Source: Adiantum capillus-veneris
Taxonomy: Eukaryota > Streptophyta > Polypodiopsida > Polypodiales > Pteridaceae
DNA length: 64,000 bases
Reading direction: 5' to 3'
Assembly: GCA_014529385.2 (NCBI GenBank)
Contig: CM043971.1
Span: 31,883,209 to 31,947,208 of the forward strand
The translations under genes were made by a program, and so were the position numbers. The notes under the pieces are model-generated. The model was not told the origin of the DNA. It worked only from the letters and a program-made list of their open reading frames with translations, and did not search any database. Positions 33,601-43,862 of the stretch are shown here, in pieces (position 1 is the stretch's first letter; each line of letters starts with the position of its first letter).

Positions 33601-35966
33601 AAAAGTAGGGCATTCACTGGTACTATGCGATCCATAGCATACTAAGCACCATTGTTGCTCCCTTCTTGGATACATATGATTGTTTTGCGGAGCACGATTG
33701 TCTCTAAGACTCTCTTGAATAGCCTTGGTGAGATTTTCTAAAGTCATCTCAGATATCTTTGGCTCCTTAGCAATAGGCTTTAGGGTCATTGGCTGATGCC
33801 CCGATGCTTGTGAGCTAATAGATTTAGACTCAACAGACACTCTTTCTCCTTGAATCATTAAATTATCCTCCAATTGGATCGCATTGGTAGGAGCTGATTC
33901 CCAAGTGGTGATACCTCTAATGACTAAGCCATTGTAGATATCCTCATGTCGTAATCCCCTAATGAATCTATCAAGCAATTGGTTATTGTTGAAGTGCTCA
34001 TTTGGATTACATCGAGAATTCAAATTCTTCAAGCGACTAATAAAGTTTCTCATCGACTCTCCTTCCTCTCGTTGGGCTTTCTGGAGCTGAGAGGCTACAC
34101 CCCAAAGCACTCCCTCTCGTATGTATTCTTTTAAGAACAGTCTCCTAAGAGTAGGGTAAATCGTTTTTTCTTCCACCCTTAGGGTTCTATACCAATCCCC
34201 ACCCTTTCCACTTAAGGTTAGGCTTAAAGCATTGCTCTTCTGTAGGTCATTGTGTTCTCATAGAGAATCACATATTTGTTCAAACACTTCGATATGCTTT
34301 CTCACATCCCCATCTCCACTAAATTTTTGTGTGAGCTTGGCTATTTGTACTGCCTTACTTCTAGGCTCTCTATCAGGCGCATTACGCATATTCTTAGCAA
34401 TAGATCGACCAATAGCTTGAGCAAATGTTGCCAAGTCACCTAAGTGAGCAGGCACCGTGGATGAAGGTGCTCTAGAGACTACATGTGGAGTAGGTATTGG
34501 CATTGGGCTTGGCGCATAGGAAGCCCTTGGGTTCCACGTTGGGTACGATGTTGTGCCATGTGGTGGTCCATAGTTCATATGGGTGGCCCTAGGCATAGCA
34601 GACGTCGGATGTGGCATGCTAATGCTAGCCGGTATAGTCCCATGGAAATAAGACATTGGGTGTTGTGGTTGTGGAGCATAGGTAGTTGAAACAATGGGAG
34701 GGGTAGGGACTATGTATGAGTACGAGGACCCATGGGTGTATACGATTGGTACACACTTGTAGGTACTGTTGCAGGCATTGAGCTACCATGTAGCGGTGCA
34801 TTACTAACAAATGAGGTCGATGGCGTGTTTCTCTGCATGCCCATCATTGGGGTAGGCATGGTAGCCGTGGTGTCATCAAGGGAAAGATGAGCTAGACTTG
34901 GAAAGGTGAAGCTATCACTTGTGGACTCAAATTGCACTGAGAGCCCTGGAGAAACAACATATGGAGGATCCATCAGACTTACCGAGGGAGTCTCCATTTG
35001 CGATAAGGTCGGTTGTTTAGCCTTTCCTGTATCTAAGAATCTCATGAGACCCGTTGAAGGCATGTTGATCCCCTTGTTCTATCTCTCTAACTCAATGACC
35101 CTATGGATGACCTCACAAATTCTTTGTTGTTGATCCTCCACACTAGTAGCACCCATTGTGGATTGTAGGACATCTAACCAATCCACGTGATAGGTGTGAC
35201 CTGTGTATAGGTCGGTCAGAGTTTCCGTTTGTAGTTCGTACTCCCAGTTCTCATTTAAGAACACTCCATCTAGGATTGAGGTGCTAGGGGTGTCCGTTGA
35301 ACCAGATGCAATGTGGCTTTCTAGGGGTTGGCCCTTAGTGGTTGCTAAGTCAAGAGCACTTGATTGCTCTCTTAGCAAGGATATTGACATAGGGGCTTTT
35401 GCTTTTAACTCTCTTTGTTGCTCCACCTTGCGTAAGCTCTCAATTTCCTTTTCCCTTGATGCAAGGATATATCGCTCAACCTCTTGCACTTTGGCAAGGC
35501 TTCTACCATCGGGTAATATTACCTCGGAGGGAAATAACTCTGAAGAGTCAGGAGGTACAGTGAATGAAGTATTCACATGCACATTCTCTAAGGGCATAGG
35601 GTCTACGTTGGTCACGAATGGAGAATTTACTTCTCCACCCCCCTCATTTACATCATTAGCTCCATGTTCGGAGCGAGTGGCTCTACTAAAAGTTTCCTTT
35701 AGGCGGCTAAGCATGCTCGGCCCGGACCACGGGCCCATGGCATGCATGTCTTGGCTTGAGCTATCGGGGTTAGGCATTGGGAAACCCTCCATGACGTTGT
35801 TGTCAGAGGAAGAGTCACTAGCCGCTATGTTCGGGTCTTGGTTTGTACTACCTTGGGTCCCCGCCGAGGGCCCGGAACCTAAAGTAGGTGGATATTGAGA
35901 GCTCGCGTAAGTTGAAATTCTCTCTAGTTGCTCCGTCTCTAGCACACGACAAGAGCGCAGATGCAT
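30640..35966 (-). pseudogene. T2 gag-protease polyprotein, decayed
   Basis: Begins MHLRS-x-RVLE, as in T3. Lesions against T3: TAG after VIELER (35081-35079), frameshift near 34710, TGA near 34257, frameshift near 32940 after the last knuckle, frameshift near 31300, plus C-terminal stops. Preserved parts: Retrotrans_gag core, four zinc knuckles (CLVCYGSHSTSEC, CNACGRYGHQAKDC, CYECGGPHHVAEC, CNRCGIDHLIAQC) and protease DGGAGVSIV with ILGRPFM. No RT, RNase H or integrase motif on either strand between the LTR and the break. Confidence 0.85.
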
Positions 35967-36299
35967 GTGCCTTTGGCAACCTACAAGCGTCGGCGAATAA
36001 CCTCAAAGGTTAACCGCTTACCTTTTTTAAGCATCCGTTTTCACTCGTGTTTTTTACGTTTTTAATGTTTGATTTTTTTGATTAAAGTGTGTGATAGCTC
36101 GAAACGAGCGTATCACTTAGAGGATCGCTGTGTGCTTTACAACACAATTTTTGGGCATCTGAAGTTCAGTTGGTCCTCAAAAACTCGATTTTTAGCTACG
36201 TATGAAGCTAAAATTCGTAATTTTAAAAGGCGACTGAGGCCTAGGCTTGAGCGTGAGCTTGGGATTGGGTCTGGGCTTGGGTCTGAGAGATATTCCCAA

Positions 36300-36729
36300 T
36301 ATTAATCCCGGTCCTACCTTTAAAATTTTATTTTATTTTTTTAAAGGATAAGGTCGCCGCGGCCTGCGTGAGAGCACACACACACTCTATCTACGTACTT
36401 CTAACTAATACACCTACTGTTACACACTAACACACTCTATTAACTCTCACAGATCTACTTCCTACTTACTGTACACAGAAAACTAACAACCTTAGTACAC
36501 AGAGAATAAACACAGTACCTTTGAAAACTCCATTAACAAAGAAAACTAACAACCTTAATACACAGAGAATAAACACAGTATCTTTGAAAACTCCCTTAAC
36601 AAAAAAAATACACAGTATGACACCAAATCCTTCTTCTCAACACACACACCCTCCTTCCTTACCTTTCCTACAATTGAAATTACACCACAAAAGAAGCACA
36701 AAGTGCCATTCAAGCTTAGTGTATGGCAA
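36300..36729 (-). other. T2 leader, non-coding
   Basis: Leader between PBS and gag. It contains a direct repeat of AAAACTAACAACCTTA-type sequence (36479-36510 and 36540-36570). No gene seen. Confidence 0.6.
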
Positions 36730-36747
36730 TCCCCGGCAACGGCGCCA
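36730..36747 (-). promoter_or_regulatory. T2 primer-binding site (tRNA-Asp type)
   Basis: Minus strand TGGCGCCGTTGCCGGGGA, the well known plant gypsy site of tRNA-Asp type, four to six bases inside the LTR end. Confidence 0.92.
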
Positions 36748-36751
36748 AAAA

Positions 36752-36982
36752 TGTGCGCGTATGTCGCACGTGTCAATGCAAGGAACTTGCTGATACACCG
36801 CGTGCGAGCCACAAATGGCTCCAAGCACACAACAAGCCTAAACTAGCAAGCTCAAAGATGGCGTTGGTGTGTCACTCACCGCTCTACACTTCCTTTTGTG
36901 GAGGATTCCTCGCCGCCGCGAAGAAGAGGAAGACGCCGCTACGCCGTGCTCAACTGCCTCGCCGCCATCGTGCGGCCGCAAT

Positions 36983-37046
<64 letters not shown>

Positions 37047-37361
37047 GCATACACACACACACACAAGGAGATGAAGAAGAAGAAGATGGAGATGGAGCAA
37101 GAGCACTCTTCAATTGCACAAATGAGAGAATGAGTGAATTTTATGTTTAGCTGACTTTTATATAAGCTCACCCCATTCACACTTGGGCACCCATGCTTAG
37201 CCAACTAATCTCTTGAATGTTCCAGTTAGAGTGCGCCTCTCATCGGCGATCACTCTTACCCTTTTCCTATTGGACCGACAAGCCCGGTACCTGACTCTAC
37301 AAGTAAATAATACAACGTCCGTCGTAGGTGATAGGGTGTCCGTGATCCGTGAGGGTTAACA
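36752..37361 (-). repeat. T2 5' LTR (610 bp)
   Basis: On the element strand it runs TGTTAACCCTCACGG...CGCGCACA. It contains a TATATAAAAG box (plus coordinates about 37156-37165) followed by a (CT)n/(GT)n tract (36984-37075) and matches both T3 LTRs. It is the only copy that still shows the LTR end joined to its PBS. Confidence 0.92.
36984..37044. repeat. (CT)n microsatellite in T2 LTR
   Basis: About 30 CT units, followed by a short (AC)n run; the same place in both T3 LTRs holds a much shorter GT-GA tract. Confidence 0.98.
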
Positions 37362-37620
37362 CTCGGGAGCTTTGGACTGAATAATGGAGTCTATTTAGAC
37401 TTGCCTATGGCTTTACCATTATTGAGCCATAAGAAGTCCGAAAGGAGCTATCCCTCGACAACTTCGCTATGTTAGACTCACTCCACTACTCTCTATAATT
37501 AACCAATTCGAGCCGTGGGTGTAGATACTTAAGTGCCTATTTTCAAAGGCTAAGAGGAGTAGCAACTAAGGTTTTGAATTGCCAAAACATACACTAAGTA
37601 AACACATAAGTTTAATTAGC

Positions 37621-38840
37621 ATGGCTGACAATAATCAAGAGAGGAGAATGAACATTGATAACTTTGATTTTGCACATGAAGGTGCCAATGATGATGCTCC
37701 CATGTTTGTTAATTATCTTGTCACTAGGTTGCAACAAGCTATGGGAAACCCCACTTTGCAAGCCAAAGTTACTCAACAACTTCGTGCTTATGGGATTTCC
37801 TTTCCACTCCAAGAGGAGAGAGAGCTTACGAGGCCTCTTGAAGAGACCCCCAAAAGAAGACTCTCTCCCATACGAGAGGAGGAATCCAAAGATCAAGAAA
37901 GCAATGAATCCCTAAATTCCTCCGAAGATGTGGCTCCACAAAGAAGGAGGACTAAACGATCGCCAACTCCTCCCAAGAGGAAACGGTTAACCCTGCATGG
38001 TGAAGGTCACAAAAGCTCAAGAAGTTCAAAGAGGGAGGAAAGAGTATCTCTTTTCTCACCTATGATGGCACCTTTGGTGCTACCGACAAAGTATTGGCCT
38101 TCATCCAACAATTTGATGCGGCCTTTGGAGACGAGAGCTTCACAGAGTCCTCCAATCTACACCATGTAGCTATGCACTTCCAAAAATTAGCTCGTCAATG
38201 GTGGGCTAGTCTTCGAGTCAATGGCGAAGCACCAAAGACATGGAAAACTCTACGACTTTCCATCATGAAGCAATTCCTTGCAAGTGATGCAAAGGACAAA
38301 GTGCTCACCGAATGGCGGAGTTTAAGACTTCTCTCTCATGAGTCTATCCACAAATATGTGGACAAGTTTTGGGATTTACATCTCAAGGCTATTGTCTTTC
38401 AAAAGATAGACTTTGCTGAGCGAAAACAACAATTCTGTGCGGGATTACCTGAGGAGATGGTCGAGTATGTCAACTCTCAACGGCCTGACTCTATCAGTGA
38501 AGTAATCCACCATACCATGGTTGCTTCACGTATCAATTTCCAACAAGGGGTTAGATGGAATGTCAAACCCATGGAAAATAAAGACAAAAGTGATGCAAAG
38601 TGAAAAATTAATGCCCAAAGTTTTCCCACGGCCGTTCCAACAACAACAACAACAATCGGTCCAAGGAGAAAGGAGTTTACAAAGGTAAAAATAAACTCTC
38701 TCCTGAAGATCTTGAAACTTTTTGCAAGGATCACAAATGTTTTAAGTGTGGGGAGCAAGGACATGGCTATCGTTCTTGCCCCAAAAGAAATGCTCGCAAT
38801 GAGGCTTCTAGAGCTTCCACTATCGAAGCTCCAAAAGAGG
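37621..38840 (+). pseudogene. gag: T4 gag, frameshifted
   Basis: ATG at 37621 (MADNNQERR, as in T5 MADNSKES). An N-terminal stretch with NIDNFDFAHE and FVNYLVTRLQQAMGNP is followed by a basic Arg/Ser/Pro-rich region. A frameshift near 38035 moves the frame to the capsid-like core (AFIQQFDAAFGDE, RQWWASLRVNG, WRSLRLLSHESIHKYVDKFW) up to TGA at about 38603. A further shift leads to the zinc knuckle CFKCGEQGHGYRSC at about 38737-38778, a canonical C-x2-C-x4-H-x4-C. Particle and RNA-binding role. Confidence 0.85.
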
Positions 38841-41800
38841 ATACTCATTGCAAAGGATCACCTCTCTCCTATGCTTGGGGAAAGGTAAGGGAGCATGATG
38901 CTTTCATCCTGTTTGACCCTGGTTCTAGTCTCAGCTTCATATCAATGGAGTTGGCCACCAAGTTGGGCATTCAAGCTTTTGAGATGGGAGATGTTGTAAC
39001 GGCCGATGCCGCTTTCAAGGGACAACAAGCCGATGCCACTTTCAAGGGACAACGGTCGATGCCTCTTTCAAGGGACAACAAGCCTCCGTTACTCCCTTGA
39101 TTGGGAAGTTGAGGCTTCATGTCCAAAGCTATGTCAAAAAAGAAGACTTCTTCATCTCTCCTCTCCAACATGAGGATGTTATCCTAGGGATACCATGGTT
39201 CAACCACATGGCTGCCAACATGAAGTTCCCTGAAAGGAGAATCTACTTCACCTACAGTGGAAAGAATATGTATATAGATGCTAATGAGTCTGGTCGTACT
39301 ATACCACTTGTAAATCCTCTCTCCCTTGATAAATCAATGAAAAGCTTAGTTTCTGTGTACATGATTTTTGTCAAAGAATCCCAAAAAGATCCTAATGTTT
39401 CATCAAAGGTGAATGGTAGGAATCAAGAAGATTTAGACTTGCAATCTAACTTTCTAAAAGGATTCCAAGATGTGTTCATTGATGATATCCCTATGGACTT
39501 ACCTCCAAAACGAGGGGATGATGACCATTGAATTGAGCTCCTATCAGGAAGCTCACCACCTAACAAACCTCCCTATTGAGTTTCACAAGCTCAACAAGAG
39601 GAGATCATGAGGCAATTACAAGAATTGGTAGACAAAGGAATGGTGAGGCCTAGCTCCTCTCCCTTTTGCTCTCCAGTCCTTTTATTGCAAAAGAAAGATG
39701 GTACATATCGCATGTGTGTGGACTATCGCGCACTAAATCATATCACTATCAAAAACAGATGTCCCGTATCCCGGTTAGAAGATCTGTTTGAAAAGCTACA
39801 AGGCTCTACCTACTTCAGTAGGATTGACCTTAAAAGTGACTACCATTAAATAAGGATAGTGAATGAAGATATCCTAAAGACTGTGTCCCGTACAATGTTT
39901 GGCCTTTATGAATATCTAGTCATGCCTTTTGGCTTGACTAATGCACCAGCTACATTCAATCGATTAATGGAGAAATTTTTAGACCCTACCGCAAATTCAC
40001 TGGAGTGTTCTTTGATGATATCATCATCTACTCCAATTCCTTGGAGGAACACAAGCAACATCTCCAAGTGATTTTTCAAGCATTAAGGGAGAATAAGCTT
40101 TTTCTCAATCAAAAGAAAAGTGAATTTTCCTTCAAGAGATTCAATACTTAGGTCATATTATCTCTCGAGATGGTATCCGTATGGATCCATCAAAGTTGGA
40201 GGTAATAAAAGCATGGCCTAATCCAAGGAATCTACATGAGCTAAGAAGCTTTATTGGTATCTGTGCATACTATAGACGCTTCATAGCAAAATTCTCTCAA
40301 ATAGCAGGACCATTACATGACTTAACAAAGAAAAATGTTAAGTACTCATGGACTACTAAGGAGCAAAGTGCTTTTGACAAGCTCAAAGAGAAGCTTATCT
40401 CCCAACCAGTCCTTATGCTTCCGGATCTCTCAAAGCCATTTGAGGTCCAATGTGATGCTTGTGGTGATTGCCTTGGACCAGTCTTGCTTCAAGAAGGGCA
40501 TGCCATAGCCTATGAGAGCCAAAGGCTCAACACGGATGAACGGGTCTTAGGAATTTATGAGAAAGAGCTGTTAGTTGTTCTACATGCCCTAGACACATGG
40601 AGCACTATCTATTGGGGACTCCATTCATCTTACGAACAGACCATCAAAGTCTCAAGTACTTCATGACGCAAATGGCAAAGCTCTCCGACAAACAAATGAG
40701 GTGGGAAAATTTTCTTTCACAATTTAATTTCCACATTGCTCACATTGCTGGTAAGCACAATTAAGTCGCTGATACACTTTCACAACGACCAAAAGTTAAT
40801 GCTGTGTCAATAGCAACTCACAATGATCTATCTTCTATGATAGATGAGTATGCTACTCGCCCTGATTTTAAATACATAATGTCAGCCCTTGCTTTGAGGA
40901 AGAAAGAGGAACCATTCACCTTGCAGGATGGTTATCTTCTCCATGGAAATAGGCTATGTGTTACCCACTTCCTTCGTGAGAAATTCATGTATGAATCCCA
41001 CGCTCCTCCCTATGCGGGGCATAGAGGCATTCAACCTACTCTTCGAGGAGTAGAGACGTACTTTTATTGGCCTACCATGAAAGTGGACATACAAGAGTAT
41101 GTTTCAAAATGTGTAGTATGCCAAAAGACCAAGTATGATAGAGGGAAGCAACCCGGATTACTCCAGCCATGCCAATTCCTAATTCACCATGGGAGAGTAT
41201 ATCCATGGATTTTATCTTTGGATTACCAAAATCTATCCATGGGAATACGGGAATATGGGAAATAATCGACAGGTTTATCAAGCAAGCACACTTTATCCCT
41301 GTCAAGAAGACTATTAAGGCACACCAAATGGCGACTCTCTTCATATCATAGATTTTCAAACACCATGGATTGCCAACGTCCATCGTATCAGATAGAGATC
41401 CTAGAATGACCAGTAATTTATGGAAAGGTCTCTTTGAAAATCTAGGTACAAGATTGAATTTCTCTTCGGCCTATCACCCACAAACGGATGGCCAAAGTGA
41501 GATAGCCAATCTTACGATTCTTGATCTACTAAAGACCTATGTCACAGAAGTAGATCAATGCTCACAATGGGAAAAGTACTTATCTCTTGTAGAGTATGCG
41601 TATAATAATACTATCCATACTTCTACGGGAAAAGCACCTTTTGAAATCATAGAAGGAAGACCTAAAAGTCCCTTGCTACTCAAAGTACATGGGAAGATCT
41701 TCGCTCTGCCGATGAGTATAGCCATGACCTGCAAACATCTTTTCAAAAGATTAAGGAGGCAAAAAGCTGTTGCTGACAAGTACAGAATGTCCTTAACGTT

Positions 41801-41880
41801 CAAAGAAAATGATTGGGTCTTTCCTAAGGCTTGATTGAGGCAAACAACGGGCAAAAACCCTACGGGCCATCAGAAGTATT
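38841..41880 (+). pseudogene. pol: T4 pol: protease, RT, RNase H, integrase, decayed
   Basis: Protease site FILFDPGSSLSFIS at about 38910-38950, then [43 protein letters not shown], and the FFDDIIIYS motif near 40010-40035 in a shifted frame. RNase H: QCDACGDCLG and IYEKELLVVLHAL, then a shift. Integrase zinc-binding domain near 40990-41130 (HAPPYAGHRG, CVVCQKTK), catalytic [17 protein letters not shown] and QTDGQSEIAN (D-D-E present across frames). Stops TGA at 39529-39531, TGA at 39577-39579 and TAA at 39847-39849, all open codons in T5. No chromodomain; coding ends near 41880. Confidence 0.88.
38998..39090 (+). repeat. Triplicated 25-28 bp unit inside the T4 protease region
   Basis: GCCGATGCCGCTTTCAAGGG begins a unit repeated three times (about 38998-39025, 39027-39052, 39054-39082), read ADAAFKGQQ, ADATFKGQ and a third out of frame. 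T5 has one copy at the same place (ADSAFKGQE). Confidence 0.85.
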
Positions 41881-42182
41881 ATGCTAAACTAACATAATAC
41901 TAATGTCGTAGTACCTTGTCTTCATCAAATATCTAATATCTAACCAACCCAAATGATTTTCTCATATTAAACTAATCATTTAATATGGGATAATAAACGG
42001 GAACAAGAGTTAGAATATAGACATGTGCTTACGGATCTATCTCAACACGGGGCCAATGGTAAAGGGGCCCAAATGACAGATGGTCTGTCAAAGAGCAAGG
42101 TTAACTAATAAAGCTTAAAATACCTTAGGGTTAGCTTCATTAAAGACCTCCAATGGTTAGTGTTAAAAGTCCTTTTGACCTT

Positions 42183-42325
42183 AAGCAAGCTAGGGTTGTG
42201 CTTGAGGTAGGAACCCGATCTATACTTAGGCAAGCTAGGGCTGTGCTTGAGGTGGGAACCAGACCTAAACTTAGGCAAGCTAGGACTGTGCTTGAGGTGG
42301 GAACTCCACCTAAGGTGTTTGTCAT
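42183..42325 (+). repeat. Tandem repeat, about 48-bp unit, three copies
   Basis: CAAGCTAGGG(T/C)TGTGCTTGAGGT followed by GGGAACC recurs near 42186, 42234 and 42282 between T4 pol and its 3' LTR. Bases 41881-42182 and 42326-42409 show no gene; a second local duplicate, AAGTTTCTTGAGAAGCTTCC, occurs near 42371 and 42449. Confidence 0.85.
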
Positions 42326-42886
42326 GCTTGATGACTAAGGTACTTGAGGTACTTGTCACATTTAATGAGAAAGTTTCTTGAGAAGCTTCCTATGCATGGG
42401 GGGTAAGATGTTTGAGTCAAAAAGAGAACCTACTCACTTAATGAGGAAGTTTCTTGAGAAACTTCCTATGCATAAAAATCTCAAAGTTAGGGGAATTCTA
42501 AAAGATCACATGGTTAACATGTCAGACTCTCACTAAACATGGCTTGAATGCTATTGGTTGGGCTAAAGAGGGGTCCAATGAGCTTTTACTTCCACCTAAC
42601 AAATATCTAGATATTTTCAAGCTCTCTCTCTCTCTAAGGGGTAAGGAGGACACTTGTCAAAAGACTACCCATGTGCTTGATGTTAACCCTCGTGGCTCAC
42701 GGACACCCTATCGCCTACGACGGACACTGTAACCATATTATGTATTTGGTAGAGTCAAGCACCGGGCTTGTCGGTCCAATAGGAAAAGGGTAAGAGTGAT
42801 CGCCGATGAGAGGCGCACTTTAACTTGGACATTCATGGGATTAGTTGGTTAAGCATGGGCGCCCAAGTGTGAATGGGGTGAGCTCC

Positions 42887-42894
42887 TATAAAAG
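42887..42894 (+). promoter_or_regulatory. T3 LTR TATA box
   Basis: CTATAAAAG at the expected place upstream of the GT/GA tract; repeated in the 3' LTR at about 50882-50889 and as TATATAAAAG in T2. Transcription would start roughly 30 bp downstream. Confidence 0.65.
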
Positions 42895-42983
42895 CCAACT
42901 AAACCTAATTTTTACTCATTCTCTCATTTGTGCAATAGAAGAGTGCTCTTGCTCCATCTCCATCTTCTTCTTCTTCACCTCCT

Positions 42984-43025
<42 letters not shown>
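42984..43025. repeat. (GT)n(GA)n microsatellite in T3 5' LTR
   Basis: Compound GT then GA tract; the 3' LTR has a shorter version at about 50978-51010. Confidence 0.95.
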
Positions 43026-43186
43026 GGAGAGTGTGTGTGCGATCGAGCATTACGAAGGCACGACGGCGGCGAAGCGGTTGAGCGCGGCACGATTGCAGCT
43101 TCTTCTTCATCGCGGCGAGGAATCCACCACGAAGGCGAGCGTAGAGCGGTGAGTGACACCCTTTGCTCTCTTGAGCTTGCTAGTTT

Positions 43187-43862
43187 TTCTGCATTTCTGC
43201 AATTTTCTGCATTTCTGCGTTTTTTCAATTTTCTGCAATTTTTGCATTTTCAATTTCTGCGTTTTCAATTTCTGTATTTTCTACAGTAAAAAAAAAAAAA
43301 TTCTAAAAAAAAAAAACCGAAAAAAAAAATCTAAAAAAATCAGAAAATAAAAACGCGAGCGAGTGGGCGGTTAAATTTTTCGAAAATAAAAAACGTGATC
43401 CTTAAAACGGACGGGTTGGTTTGTATAAAAGATAGATCGGGATCGGGATCATTTCCCCAAGCCCAAGCCCAAGCCCAAGCCCAAGCCTCAGTCCTCTGAT
43501 ATATACTAGACTCACTCTTATATATATACCCTACTCCCTCAAGAGGGAATGAGAGGATGTGGGACAAGTCCTCCACTCTCCTCCTTTCTCTTCTCACTTG
43601 CACCCTTAGACTTTCTAGTTTGGGCCTAGTTCCCTACTGGAAATTGACAGTTTTAGGGATTCCGAGGGTATAGAGTGACCAAACGGAGGGCTGTAAAGCA
43701 CGGCACGACCCTCTGACCGATACGCTCGTTTCGAGCTATCACACGGCCCATTCCACAACACGCTCTAAAAAATCTAGCAAAAAAACAAACAAAAAACACG
43801 CTAAAAACTAGTCACAAGGCCTCCTAGAGCAGCTTTTTGACACCTTAGGGTATCAAAAGCAC
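43187..43862 (+). other. T3 leader with low-complexity insert and AAGCCC repeats
   Basis: 43187-43290 is built from TTTCTGCATTTCTGCAATTT-like repeats, followed by poly-A-rich sequence to about 43355. (AAGCCC)n lies at about 43460-43488 and matches the GGGCTT repeats of the T2 leader. GATACGCTCGTTTCGAGC near 43718, an imperfect palindrome, is also kept in T2. No PBS remains. Confidence 0.75.

Larger units (their letters stand above)
30360..37361 (-). mobile_element. T2: gag-protease-only LTR element, 3' end deleted
   Basis: Reverse orientation copy of the family also seen as T3. It has a 5' LTR at 36752-37361, a tRNA-Asp-type PBS, a leader with GGGCTT repeats (about 36240-36290) and a decayed gag-protease from 35966 leftwards. 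Sequence matching T3 bases 49066-49340 continues to about 30360 and then changes to copia C2, so the last 1.3 kb and the 3' LTR are missing. The right flank after the LTR (CTCGGGAGC) is the leader of T4, so T2 landed inside T4. Confidence 0.88.
42681..43186 (+). repeat. T3 5' LTR, lacking its last part
   Basis: Matches the 3' LTR up to GAGCTTGCTAGTTT at 43186. The final about 80 bp present in the 3' LTR and in T2, and the PBS, are replaced by TTTCTGCA-rich and poly-A-rich sequence. Confidence 0.9.

Noticed and set aside
35203-35898. 231-codon + strand frame
   Set aside because: Antisense shadow of the T2 gag N-terminal region, which matches T3.
43460-43488. Telomere-like repeat
   Set aside because: The unit is AAGCCC, not the plant telomere CCCTAAA, and it recurs in the T2 leader, so it belongs to the element.
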